NCBI GenBank assembly: GCA_011109175.1
Contig: RDEW01000013.1
Coordinates: 475,476-539,475, forward strand
DNA from: Dicyema japonicum
Taxonomy: Eukaryota > Dicyemida > Rhombozoa > Dicyemidae
Length of the DNA stretch: 64,000 bases
Reading direction: 5' to 3'
This document shows positions 22,347 through 31,909 of the stretch, piece by piece. The stretch's first letter is position 1; every line of letters starts with the position of its first letter. A program made the translations under genes and the position numbers. Below the pieces are notes generated by a model, which did not search any database, had not been told where the DNA came from, and was given only the letters and a program-made list of their open reading frames with translations.

Positions 22347-24582
22347 ATGCCAAAAGGAAAAAAGCAATTAGACATATTATCAAAGACTGATGGATTAAAT
22401 GATAATTCAGACACTCAAAGAGACGTTAATGATATGGAACAGGATTATGAAAACACTATTGATGAGAGTCCTCCGTTGATATCCTTACTTATTAAAGAGT
22501 ATTATGATTTTAAAATGTAGTTATATAGGGTTTGAAGATGGACTTTTGGATGGATTTGGTAAAGTCTACTATACTGATGGGCATATTTATGAAGTAAAAT
22601 CAAGTGAAATGTTTAGGGAACGTTTGTGAATGGACAAATGGATGGAAAGGGAATTATATTTTGGCCTGATGGAGTTAAATATGAAGTTTGACTATTAAAA
22701 TCATATTTAGGGCGATTTTTGTATGAACGAAATAACTGGGATTGGAAAGTACACGTGGCCAAATGGAAAGTAGTTAATTAATATTATTTAGTTTTTATGA
22801 AGGGGAAGTCATTGGAGGTGTGAGAAATGGAAATGGAAAATTTACGTATTCAAACGGATCATTTTACATTGGAGATTGGGTTAAGGGAAAAAAACACGGA
22901 TTTGGATATTTTAAAGATGTGGACCAAAGTTATGAGGGAATGTGGACCAATGATTTGCCGAATGGATACGGAATTAGACAGTACTCTAATAGAGATACTT
23001 ATGAAGGAATCTTTGTTCGTGGAATTCGTCATGGAAAAGGAAAAATGAACTGGAAAACCTTAAAACAATCATATATCGGAGATTGGAAGTTTAATCACAA
23101 GGTTAGATTTAGTTTGACGACAAAAAGACTGGGAGAGGTACTTACACGTGGTATATCGAAAATACAAACAGATTGCCATCTCACAATGAATACATTGGGG
23201 ATTTGATTGATGACAAAAAACATGGTGATGGGACATTTTATTATGCCGACGGAGCTATTTTTGAGGGAAAATTCTATAACGACAAAAAACATGGAAAAGT
23301 TTATTTTTATTTTTTTATTGAAGGGACGACTTACATTTAAAAATGGACGATATTTTGAAGGAAATTTTTGGGAAGATCAACTATGTCATATTTCTCTCAT
23401 TCCTTCGGATCTCGTTGGTGAAATCTCTGAAAAGGTTGTGAGTTCTAAAAATCCGCTTCCTGTCGGTTATATGTACAATTTGAGTTTGTAGTAAATTCCT
23501 ATATCAAAAATATAGATAATCTCAACCAAGTAATTTCTGTTTATGTAAATATTCCAATTTTAAAAGAATTAACACCTTCAATTTTTGAGAATTTCCCTTC
23601 TGTTATTTATTTTTCATAGTTTTAGATTATCAAGATTATCAACCTTCATCTTAACTTCTTCCGAAATGTTTTCCAACAATATGGTGGATTAGCGGTGGAT
23701 AAAGAAAATATTAGATTTGTTATATACAATTATCAATTCTGGCAAATAATGAAAGACTGTATATTTGATGATGTTGACTATTCCGTGGCTGATTTAGCAT
23801 TTCTACTTTCCATGTCGGGCAGCAGTATTTTTGACCCAAATGAAAAGATTCTATTTGAAACTTTTATTTCTTATATTATAATTCTGGCTCAGAAAATCAT
23901 ACAATCGCATGATCCTGCAATTCGTTTCAAAATATTGGTAGAATCAAAAATGATTCCCAATGCGGTTAAACCTCATAAAGGTAATTGAATTATGTAAATA
24001 TAAGGGATAATCTTCCAGGAACGGAAAATGACTGGAAAAGTATTTCAACACTTTGAGAGGACTTACAATATTTATAAAGAACATTTAATAAAAGTTAAAT
24101 TATTGCTTTATTTCAGAATAATCGGTTTTGTACGTGGAGAGATTTATTGTTGTTGATTAATGTAAAATTAAAATAATTTAAGGATTTTCGGATATTTACT
24201 AATCACTGTTCATGTCTCCATGTTTTATCATTAATGGCAGAGATTGATTCACATTTGGTTGATGAGTTCAACCACTACTCTTTGGAGAGGACAGTTTTTG
24301 TTATATTTATTTTAGTTAACATTTTTGGACTTTTTTGAATGTCTTGTCCTTTTGTCTAAAGTTTACGTGACGGACCAAATGCTTTTAAATTCACGTCATG
24401 TTTCTCAAATTGAAAATAATATTGAGTCTAATAATGAAGAAAAGGCCATTTTAGAAATTCAAAAGGATGATTTGAAGAGATTCACCGATTGGACACACCA
24501 GCTAAATTATTTCTTTGTTGACATCTTTTATCCTCGTGCAGAGGCTTTATCAAAAATTAAACTGATTTCAAGAAATTTATAA
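22347..24582 (+). CDS. RSPH10B: Radial spoke head 10 homolog B, MORN-repeat ciliary protein
   Basis: Axonemal radial-spoke component of motile cilia. With twelve introns of 21-26 nt removed, the span gives exactly 652 codons (651 aa). The lysine-rich start MPKGKKQLDILSK and the LLIKDYIGFEDGLLDG segment are followed by about nine MORN-type repeats (for example DGLLDGFGKVYYTDG, GNGKFTYSNGSFYIGDWVKG, HGDGTFYYADGAIFEGKF, RLTFKNGRYFEGNFWEDQL). The C-terminal half keeps family landmarks: YNYQFWQIMKDC, MIPNAVKPHKG, LTFLDFFECLVLLSKVYVTD and DWTHQLNYFFVDIF. It is shorter than human RSPH10B (about 870 aa), mainly in the C-terminal linker. No frameshifts. It fits a ciliated animal. Confidence 0.93.
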
Positions 24583-25214
24583 TACATTAATATAAATTAA
24601 TAAATATTAACTATTTCCTTTTAAAATTGAATCGGAAAAGTATATCCATAATCTCTTGATCAGAGTCCTCAGCACTAAAGAAACTGGCCACTTTTATGGT
24701 TCAATCGTCATATATAGATGAATACTGACAGATTTATTTTGTTATTTGCTAGCCACAGGCGTACAATCTTTGGTAACCCCTAGCAAAAACAGTCATAGGT
24801 AATCCAAGGAGGGAAGGCAAGGGAGAACGTCTGCTTGTGACAACCAAATTAATCCCCCAATAATACATTGCAGGCTTACGTCAGTTTCTGTAGAGAGGTG
24901 AAAAAAATAGGTCCTCTCTCTTCAAGGTTCTACCGAATAGGTCCTACCGTCACGGATACGTAACTCCTATCGTCAAATAATCTTCAAAATCGCATTTTAA
25001 CTATAATATAAAAATCAAAATTTCGATTTTTTATCTAGAAACTCGCCCACGTGGTTCCTTTATTTAACTGGGATGAATTTACCGGCGATGAATTTACCGG
25101 TTACCAATTGTGAGACCGTTGATCTAATTATAAAATAATAATTTAATAAAGGATCTACTTAAAAGCCTTAAAAAGCCTTATGAGCATTGGAAATCCCCAC
25201 ATCGACCTTAACTC
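24583..25214. other. Intergenic spacer without recognised features
   Basis: AT-rich sequence downstream of RSPH10B. A short direct duplication (gatgaatttaccgg, twice near 25,070-25,095) is the only structure noticed. Confidence 0.5.
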
Positions 25215-25555
25215 GTCGACATGTTATCCAAATTAAGTCGTATCCGACCTTTGGAGATCTCATGAGCCAATTTGGAGTAGCCTTGATATAGGCATTCCCG
25301 TGAAGTCTTTTACCGTGGATAGCCACTGAGTCCTCGGTCGACCAAGTCTTCTCTTCCCAGTAATATTGCTCAGCATAATGGTTCTTTCCAGTAAATCAGA
25401 GCGGACAACATGCCCAAAGAACGCCAATCTGTGTTTTACGATTCTTCCTTCTAGCGAAATGTCCGTCTCCACCCGTTTGAGTACATCGGTGTTTGTTATT
25501 TTGGAAGTCCAAGGGATTCTTAGTAAACTCCTCCAGCACCAAAGTTCAAAAGCAT
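25215..25555 (-). mobile_element. RTE/BovB-like LINE (family C) 3' fragment
   Basis: The minus strand encodes AFELWCWRSLLRIPWTSKIT, VLKRVETDISLEGRIVKHRL, FFGHVVRSDLLERTIMLSN and DFTGMPISRLLQI. It is the same C-terminal block as at 32,050-32,550, ending with the same cgacttaatttgga 3' end. It is 5'-truncated. Confidence 0.88.
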
Positions 25556-25755
25556 AAGTCGACAACATGGCTATAATGTGGTGACAACTCACCTCGATAG
25601 AAGTGTTATACACGTATATGCAAGACCCAATATTTTTTGGGGGTCGATCAACAAATACATGTCACAATTGTATGTCAAAGAGGATTTCGGCTTATCATAT
25701 AGCCACTCAGTGCGAATCCATGCTCTGCCAAGATTATGTGTGGAGGCATAATATC
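25555..25755 (+). mobile_element. R4-like LINE (family B) zinc-knuckle fragment
   Basis: Plus frames read LYTYMQDPIFFGGRSTNTCH, then NCMSKRISAYHIATQCESML and CQDYVWRHN. This corresponds to the knuckle that precedes RRHNEVV in the other copies. It fuses directly to a SINE family 1 body at about 25,752. Confidence 0.7.
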
Positions 25756-25980
25756 GCTGCTGTAAATTCCGGCTGAAGGTTCCACACATCTTGATTCTCT
25801 TGCTTGACGAGTGACGCCGTCATCAGTGAACATCTCACTGCGGAACCTGATCGTCTACAAAAGGACTCACACCGACAAAAAGAACAGAAACAAGTGAAAA
25901 GCATTCCTTGGTTCTTTCTAATCGATTAGTTACGATAACCTCTTTACTTAAAATAAAATGTTTGTCCTGTCTCAAATAAA
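25752..25980 (+). mobile_element. SINE family 1, 5'-truncated (plus)
   Basis: Contains the SINE body without the tRNA head: gaaggttccacacatcttga, gagtgacgccgtcatcagtg, cggaacctgatcgtctac, attccttggttct and the tail with tttacttaaaataaaatg and gtcctgtct. Its 3' end touches the terminal repeat of the Merlin-like element. Confidence 0.8.
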
Positions 25981-27216
25981 ATGCTTCACGAAATAAGGCT
26001 CTAAATGAATTAATAATAACAGCCTTTTTCACGGAGCCGTGGTATTAGCTCCGCATAGGCAGGACACACACTATATTTAAATAAAGAACAGTTAATTTTA
26101 ACTAATCGTAGAACCAAGGAATGATCTTCACTTTTATTTTCTTTTTCTTGTGTGTGGGTCCTTTCTAGATAATCCATTTCCGCAGTGAGATTCGACTGAT
26201 GACGGCGTCACTCGTCAAGCCTTTTTAGCATCGTAGATGCGTAGAACCTTCCACCAAGTGAACAGCAGCGAGATTCGAACCCGTAACCTAAGCCACTTAA
26301 GACCGACACCTAACCACTATGCCACCCGGCTTTAATGAAGAAAAGGCCATCAAAGACTCACACCGACAAAAAGAAAAAATGAATTAATGAAATTTTTTAA
26401 ATGAATTAATGAAAAAATTAAAAAAATTGAACAATGCAGAATTTGTAAATATTATTATAACTTTTTTAAAATAAATTGCTAAATCTTTACGACCTAGTGG
26501 TGTTAAAACGATACCGACAAAGTCAAAGCTGAGCTATTAACGACTCCCTACCTAAGAAGAAACCGTTATGGGCTTCATATAGATGCTTATAATCATTTCC
26601 TTAGCGAAAAAAAGTCATTATCACAAAAATAAGTCACTTGTTTCTACGCAGCGTGATGTTCGGTGGAAAATGTTTAACGATCGCATCTATTAATTCATCG
26701 AAGAAGTTTTCCAAATGGCTCACATGACTTCTCCACAAAAATTATACAAAATAACTCGGAGTATTTAATACCTGGAAAATATGAACCCATGAAGTGACGC
26801 GCGGTACCTTTTTGTCTTTAGTGATTAACTTTGAGGTGCACATAGGCAGAGCATTAAAATTTGGCGTTGAATAACCTATTTCTAAGAATATACTAGTTAG
26901 AATTACCCTTCCATTTGTCAGTGTGTATCACTGATCCCGGTGCGATATTTCGCTGTATAGCCGCTGCTAGAGTTCTTTTCAACCGATCAGGAACCATCTC
27001 TAGGAAACAGAATGTGGTATTTCGTAGTCCTTCAGTTTTGAATATTTTTGTATAACAACTATATCAATCATCCCCATAAGCCGGTAAAAAATTCAAAATT
27101 TTATTTAAAAAAATTTATAATAATATTTACAAATTCGGCATTGTTCATTTTTTATTTTTAGATCTAATATTCAAAAAAATTCATTAATTCATTTAGAGCC
27201 TTATTTCGTGAAGCAT
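25981..27216 (-). mobile_element. Merlin-like DNA transposon remnant with perfect 34-bp terminal inverted repeats
   Basis: The outer 34 bp at 25,981-26,014 are the exact reverse complement of 27,183-27,216, and the inverted match continues inward in diverged form (gaacaatgc, gaatttgtaaatattatta). The minus strand encodes VPDRLKRTLAAAIQRNIAPG, then SVIHTDKWKG and GYSTPNFNA in other frames. This resembles the GS-I-TD-W block of IS1016/ISXO2-type (Merlin) transposases. No target duplication was found. Its left terminal repeat is interrupted by a SINE. The superfamily call is moderate; the inverted repeat is certain. Confidence 0.68.
26027..26331 (-). mobile_element. tRNA-headed SINE family 1, complete copy (minus), nested in the Merlin-like element
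   Basis: On the minus strand: gccgggtggcatagtggtta (A-box-like), cgggttcgaatctcgctgct (B-box), the core gagtgacgccgtcatcagtc, a middle block with ccacacacaagaaaaagaaa, attccttggttctacgatta, and tail tgtgtgtcctgcctatgcgg with gtgaaaaaggc. It lies within the left arm of the Merlin-like element; aaatgaattaat occurs on both sides (26,003-26,014 and 26,377-26,388), consistent with a target duplication. It is the best reference copy of the family. Confidence 0.88.
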
Positions 27217-27611
27217 GTATTGAAAAAGAATCGAATTATCTAATAATAGAGACTTTATCAAATAATAAATCATTTCTAAAAGATAATCTGTCAAACGTTA
27301 TAAACTAAATATTTATTATCCTAATTTGTTACTATGTAACATGATATAAAATGATTTTGTTTATTAAATAATGTAGTCATAGTGATATACAAAGGGTTTA
27401 AATAAAGTCTTAACTATTAATTTAAATATGATTTTTAAAATATCAATTAATAATTTAAAAATAAAAAATATAATTTAAAAATTTTAATCGTGGGTGATGT
27501 CCCCGTTTGTTATGAAATTGACTCAAGTCTATCACTCTCATAAAAAGAGCCATTCTATAAAAAGGACGCATTCAAATGTATGCTTACGTTAATTTCAGGA
27601 TAACCCATATA
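27217..27611. other. AT-rich spacer upstream of cytohesin
   Basis: No repeat recognised. Just upstream of the cytohesin start a possible extra 5' exon exists (an intron-like stretch gtatgcttacgttaatttca before 27,600), so the true transcript may begin here. Confidence 0.45.
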
Positions 27612-28715
27612 ATGAAAGCATGTTTGTAAGTCAAAGTACTTGCAGATCAGTAAGATTAGAAATTGGAATAAGAAAGTTTAACCACGATTGTCAGAAAGTA
27701 TGATATATTATTTATTAAAGGGAATTGATTATTTACTAAAAAAGGGAAAGTTAACTGATGATGAATCTGTTGCTTCATTTCTATTTGAGAATTATCAATT
27801 CCTATCAAAAGTTTCTATTGGCAAGTTTATTGCTAAAAAGTAATATTTTAATTAATATAAGTGATTCATTTAATATATCAGTCCTCGATAAGTTTAGTTC
27901 GTTGTTTGATTTTGCTAATGTCAACATATTGGATGCTCTAAGGTATATATAATCCTTAATGATAGAAAATATTTATATACATTTGTTATCCCTGGAGAGT
28001 CACAACAAATCAATAGGATTATTGAAAGTTTTTCTAAATATTATCAAATTCAAAATAGTCCCAAATTCTGTGATTCTGGTTTATTATTTATAAATTTATA
28101 GAATTGTGTTATTCCCTTGCATTCTCATTAATAATACTAAATACAGCTCTACACAATCATAATGTTAAAGTTAAACCCACGTGTGATCAGTTTGTTAATA
28201 GTATCAAGAGAATTGATGAATCTAATAATCTTACTGTTTCTCTTCTCACAGTTTTGTTATTATTTAATAATAGGATTTGTTCAAAGATATAAAACGTGAC
28301 CCCTTTTATTACCCCGACCAGGATATACCCATTCCCAGACCTATTGCGATTGTAAAGGAAGGCTGGTTATTAAAATATTGTATTAATATTAAATATTTGT
28401 ATAGCTAATAGAATTTTAAAGTCATTTTCATGCCGGTGGTTTGTTTTGTCTGATGGATATTTATATTACTTTCTCAAATCCACTGATAAGGATCCAGCTG
28501 CTATTATTCATTTGAGGAATGTTACCATTAATGTTGACCCATCCATTCCAAACTGTTTTGAAATAACTTCAATAAAACCATTCTTCCTCAAAGTCTACAA
28601 ACAAATTAATAATGGAAGTATTATCGCAAAGTCTACGAGGAGATCATATAAATTAAAAGCATATAGTGAAATGGATATGCACGAATGGGCCACAAATATT
28701 ATGTTTTTATTTTAA
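27612..28715 (+). CDS. Cytohesin-type ARF guanine-nucleotide exchange factor (Sec7 + PH)
   Basis: Activates ARF GTPases at membranes by GDP release. Removing seven introns (20-25 nt) gives 315 codons (314 aa). The Sec7 domain runs from KFNHDCQKGIDYLLKKGKL through FLFENYQFLSKVSIGKFI, VNILDALRKYLYTFVIPGES (with the catalytic glutamate finger), CYSLAFSLIILNTALHNHNV and PTCDQFVNSIKRIDESNN. The PH domain begins at VKEGWLLKY and continues SCRWFVLSDGYLYYFLKSTD, NCFEITSIKPF and MDMHEWATNIM. The N-terminal coiled coil of animal cytohesins is missing from this model, so a 5' exon may be unassigned. The nearest alternatives, EFA6/PSD and IQSEC, fit less well because the Sec7 start and the immediately following PH domain match cytohesin. 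Confidence 0.92.
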
Positions 28716-28839
28716 TTATTTTTAGTAAGTTCGTTAATACACAAATTGTTTTCTCTAAGAAATTTAGTGATGGAAGAGATTATTATACAGTATTATAATA
28801 TATTTTCTATTTAATAAATAACAGATAATATTAGCCAAG

Positions 28840-30197
28840 TCATAAACTGCTAAAACAAAGACACGAATTAGTGCCTCCAAATCCAAATGAGTTCTTTAGT
28901 CCATATCTTTTATCACAATAAGTTTGCTTCCATATTTGACTCTCATTGGCTGCATAATTAAGATCAAATCCATCATCAAGTTTATCAATATTAATAGAAG
29001 GTGGAATAATCCCTCTCTTACAAGCCATCAATGCCAATACTAATTCAGCACTTCCTGCAGCTCCGAGCATGTGACCAATCGCACCCTTTTGAGAGGAAAC
29101 TTGCAATTTCATTGAATGGGAACCAAATAATTTTTTGATAGCTCCATTTTCAATCTGATCTCCTAGTGGTGTTGATGTGGCATGACAGTTTACATAACCA
29201 ATTTGTTCAGGCATCACATTTCTTTCACCAAGAGCATATTTCATAGCCATAAATCCACCAGAAGAATCTGGATTGGGGGATGTAATATGATAAGCATCTC
29301 CTGATGCTCCATATCCTAATATTTCACCATATAATTGAGCTCTTCTATTAACAGCGTGTTCATACTCTTCAAGGACAACAACTCCAGCACCTTCTGCTAT
29401 GACAAATCCATCTCTTGACATATCAAAGGGTCTGGAGGCTTTATGAGGATTATCATTATATTTAGTGGAGAGTGCTTTTACTCTGCTAAACCCTGTCATT
29501 GTTATGGGATCTACTGGAGACTCTGTAGCTCCACAGACCATAACATTAGCCATCCCATTTGTAATGTATCGATATGCCGTGCCAATACTGTGGACTCCAG
29601 TAGCACATGCAGTGGAATAAGCCATATTTGGTCCCTACAATATATAATCGTTATACCCTCAATTTATATTTAATAGAAGCAAATCCAGAAGTTATATTTA
29701 TTATTACTTTTGGAATAAAGTGGGGGGATAACTTTCTATAACCCCCATCTTCAAAGGATGATCGAGAGGATAGAATTTCACTTATTATAGACATTGAAGA
29801 CCCAATTGATATACCTTAATATTATTATTTTAATCACCTGAATAGCTCATCTGTTCTTCATTTTCAGGATTCCAATTTGCATCTTCAAGAGCATCCTTAA
29901 TGGCTTTCATTCCAAACAAAGTAGCATCGCTATAGTATCGAGTTTCACCGACTGGTCCAACAGAGGAAATGTCTAAATTACCTTCTTCTGATCCACGCGG
30001 AACAACTCCTGCAACCCGGCTGGTCAGACTAGAAAATTCTCACATAAACTCAGATTATTACTTTCTCCCGTTAATTGACTTATTCCACACTTACCTGCTA
30101 ACACCTTGGACCACACTGTTTGTAAATTATCCCCAAGACAGCAAACAATTCCCAATCCAGTTACAACAACACGCCTTCCACCGGAAAGTCTGTTCAT
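28840..30197 (-). CDS. OXSM: Mitochondrial 3-oxoacyl-ACP synthase (beta-ketoacyl synthase)
   Basis: Condensing enzyme of type II (mitochondrial) fatty-acid synthesis, which feeds lipoate production. Minus-strand ATG at 30,197-30,195. Three introns (23, 23 and 22 nt) removed give 430 codons (429 aa). Landmarks: RRVVVTGLGIVCCLGD, VAGVVPRGSEEG, LSPHFIPKVIINITSG, the active-site Cys in STACATGVHSIG (about 29,600), GFSRVKALS, DGFVIAEGAGVVVLEEYEHA, the two catalytic histidines in HATSTPLGDQ and GAIGHMLGAAG, and NSFGFGGTNSCLCF at the end. The C-H-H triad is complete. The N-terminus before RRVVV is only eight residues, so a mitochondrial presequence is short or absent. Its 3' end lies 124 bp from cytohesin (convergent). 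Confidence 0.95.
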
Positions 30198-30253
30198 TTT
30201 AATATTATATATTTTAATTTTTGTATAAAATTTAAAGGAATTTTAAAATAAAT
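30198..30253. promoter_or_regulatory. Shared divergent promoter region of OXSM and UBA3
   Basis: Only 56 bp separate the two start codons, so both promoters and 5' UTRs must lie here or within the coding regions. The sequence is almost pure A/T with a tatatttta segment; no defined motif beyond that can be claimed. Confidence 0.6.
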
Positions 30254-31377
30254 ATGAGTAGTGATTCTCATGTCAGTGATTTTCTTTCAAAATTTCAAAG
30301 CTGCATGAAATTTACCACAAAAATTACTGATTTTATAGGAAAATGTAAGGTCCTCATACTTGGAGCAGGGGGGTTGGGATGTGAACTCCTAAAAAACTTT
30401 GTAAAATAAAAATTATTATTTAAGGTTTTAAGTGGATTTACGGATATTCATATTATTGACATGGACATTGTCGAATTGTCTAATCTGAACAGACAGTTTT
30501 TATTCAGGTGAACACTGTCTTAACTCAAGGGAGGAAGATATCGGTAAACCCAAGGCATTTGTTGCAAGTAAATTTATTTCTTCAAAATTTCCCAATGTTG
30601 TGATTAATCACTATTTTAATAAGATTACAGATTTTGATGAAATATATTACTCACGTAATTATAATTAATGATATTTAGAATTCCACATTATTTCGTGTGG
30701 ACTTGACTCTCTCTCCTCCCGTCTATGGATAAATTATATTTTAAGCAATATTGGAGGTAATCAAGTTCTCGTTGATGGAGGAGTTGAAGGATTACAAGGA
30801 TCTGTTAATAGTGTACGTTATGGAATAACTCCTTGTTTTAACTGTTTTACTGATTTGTATCCTCCATCAGTAAAACTATTTGTATATTAAGGTCCAATAT
30901 CCTTTATGTACAATTGCATCAATGCCTCGTTTACCTGAACACTGCATTGAATATGTCTCCTCCATTCTTTGGCAACGAAATCACCCCTTTGGACGTATTT
31001 TACTGTTTATATTTATAGATGGGGTTGAACATGACTATCACATAAAAGACCATGTGGATTGGATTTACAAAGAGTCGCAATCACGTGCAAATTCATTCGA
31101 CATAGAAGGTGTGACATATTCACTAACATTGAGTATAACACTATTAACTATGTAGGCGTATTAAAGGGTATTATTCCCTCACTTGCTGCTACCAATTCAG
31201 TAATAGCAGGTTTTTGGCTTTTTATTAGTAGGACTGTGTGTGTTTGAGGTTATCAGGATAATATCAGGATTCACTCATGCTAACTACAACAACCTATATA
31301 TCCAACAGATTGAGGGTATAAACTTAATTTGCCACAACATTAAGAAAAAGGATCATTGTGAATTTTGTGATTTATAG
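30254..31377 (+). CDS. UBA3: NEDD8-activating enzyme E1 catalytic subunit, lacking the C-terminal ubiquitin-fold domain
   Basis: Adenylates NEDD8 and forms the E1 thioester with an APPBP1/NAE1 partner. Seven introns (22-24 nt) removed give 321 codons (320 aa; human 463). Seen in order: the nucleotide-binding loop [75 protein letters not shown], the catalytic cysteine in [20 protein letters not shown] (about 30,910), [15 protein letters not shown] and the second zinc pair CEFC near the stop. Adenylation and catalytic-cysteine regions are complete. The roughly 110-residue C-terminal domain that binds the E2 UBC12 in other animals is absent; the stop follows CEFCDL. Confidence 0.94.
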
Positions 31378-31504
31378 TTTTTATTGTTTTTACTTTTTTA
31401 TCAAAATTTTGAGTTTAGCACTAAATTGGATTTCATGTGGGGGAAACTGCATACATTCGTAGCAAACTGACACAACCTTTCTAGAAACTACCAAATACTT
31501 TGCT

Positions 31505-31760
31505 TAGTAATGGCCTGTTCTTTAATCAGGTGTGGTGATGTTGAACTTAACCCTGCACTAAAGTCAACATAACAAAATTTAACTATACTCCATCTGAATT
31601 GACTTTACTACCTAACTTCCATCCATTCTGTGGATATTGCCATATTTAAAAAGGCAGATTACATCAGTCAAACACCACACTTCATGGGTTACTCTGTTAT
31701 TCGTTCTGACTGCGCCTTTAGTAGACTGGGGTGTGTCACTTGATAAGCTTCCGCTTTTGT
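31505..31760 (+). mobile_element. CR1/L2-like LINE (family A) N-terminal fragment with 2A-like motif
   Basis: The plus strand reads SLIRCGDVELNPALKST, close to the D-V-E-x-N-P-G-P ribosome-skipping signature found at the N-terminus of some CR1/L2 and trypanosome LINE proteins; here the final G-P is A-L. Endonuclease-like sequence follows (GYSVIRSDCAFSRLG) with stops. Confidence 0.65.
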
Positions 31761-31764
31761 TAGT

Positions 31765-31885
31765 TACTTTATTATTATTGCATCGGGATTAATTGGTTAC
31801 GAGAAAAAGAATGGCTCATTTAACTAAGTGATCGCAGATTTATAAAGGGGAGGTTGAAATCAGTGAGACGGGCATCCGCTCGGAG
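31765..31885 (-). mobile_element. CR1/L2-like LINE (family A) 3' end fragment
   Basis: Shares the atggctcatttaactaagtg and gatcgcag blocks with the LINE 3' end at 45,850-45,940. It lies in opposite orientation to the adjacent N-terminal fragment, so this is a rearranged remnant. Confidence 0.5.
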
Positions 31886-31909
31886 AGTTGAACATCCAAG
31901 AGTCAAATA

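Noticed and set aside
26265-26331. tRNA gene (also at 18,170 and 49,730)
   Set aside because: The A and B boxes are present, but the cloverleaf does not close and the sequence continues into a shared SINE body.
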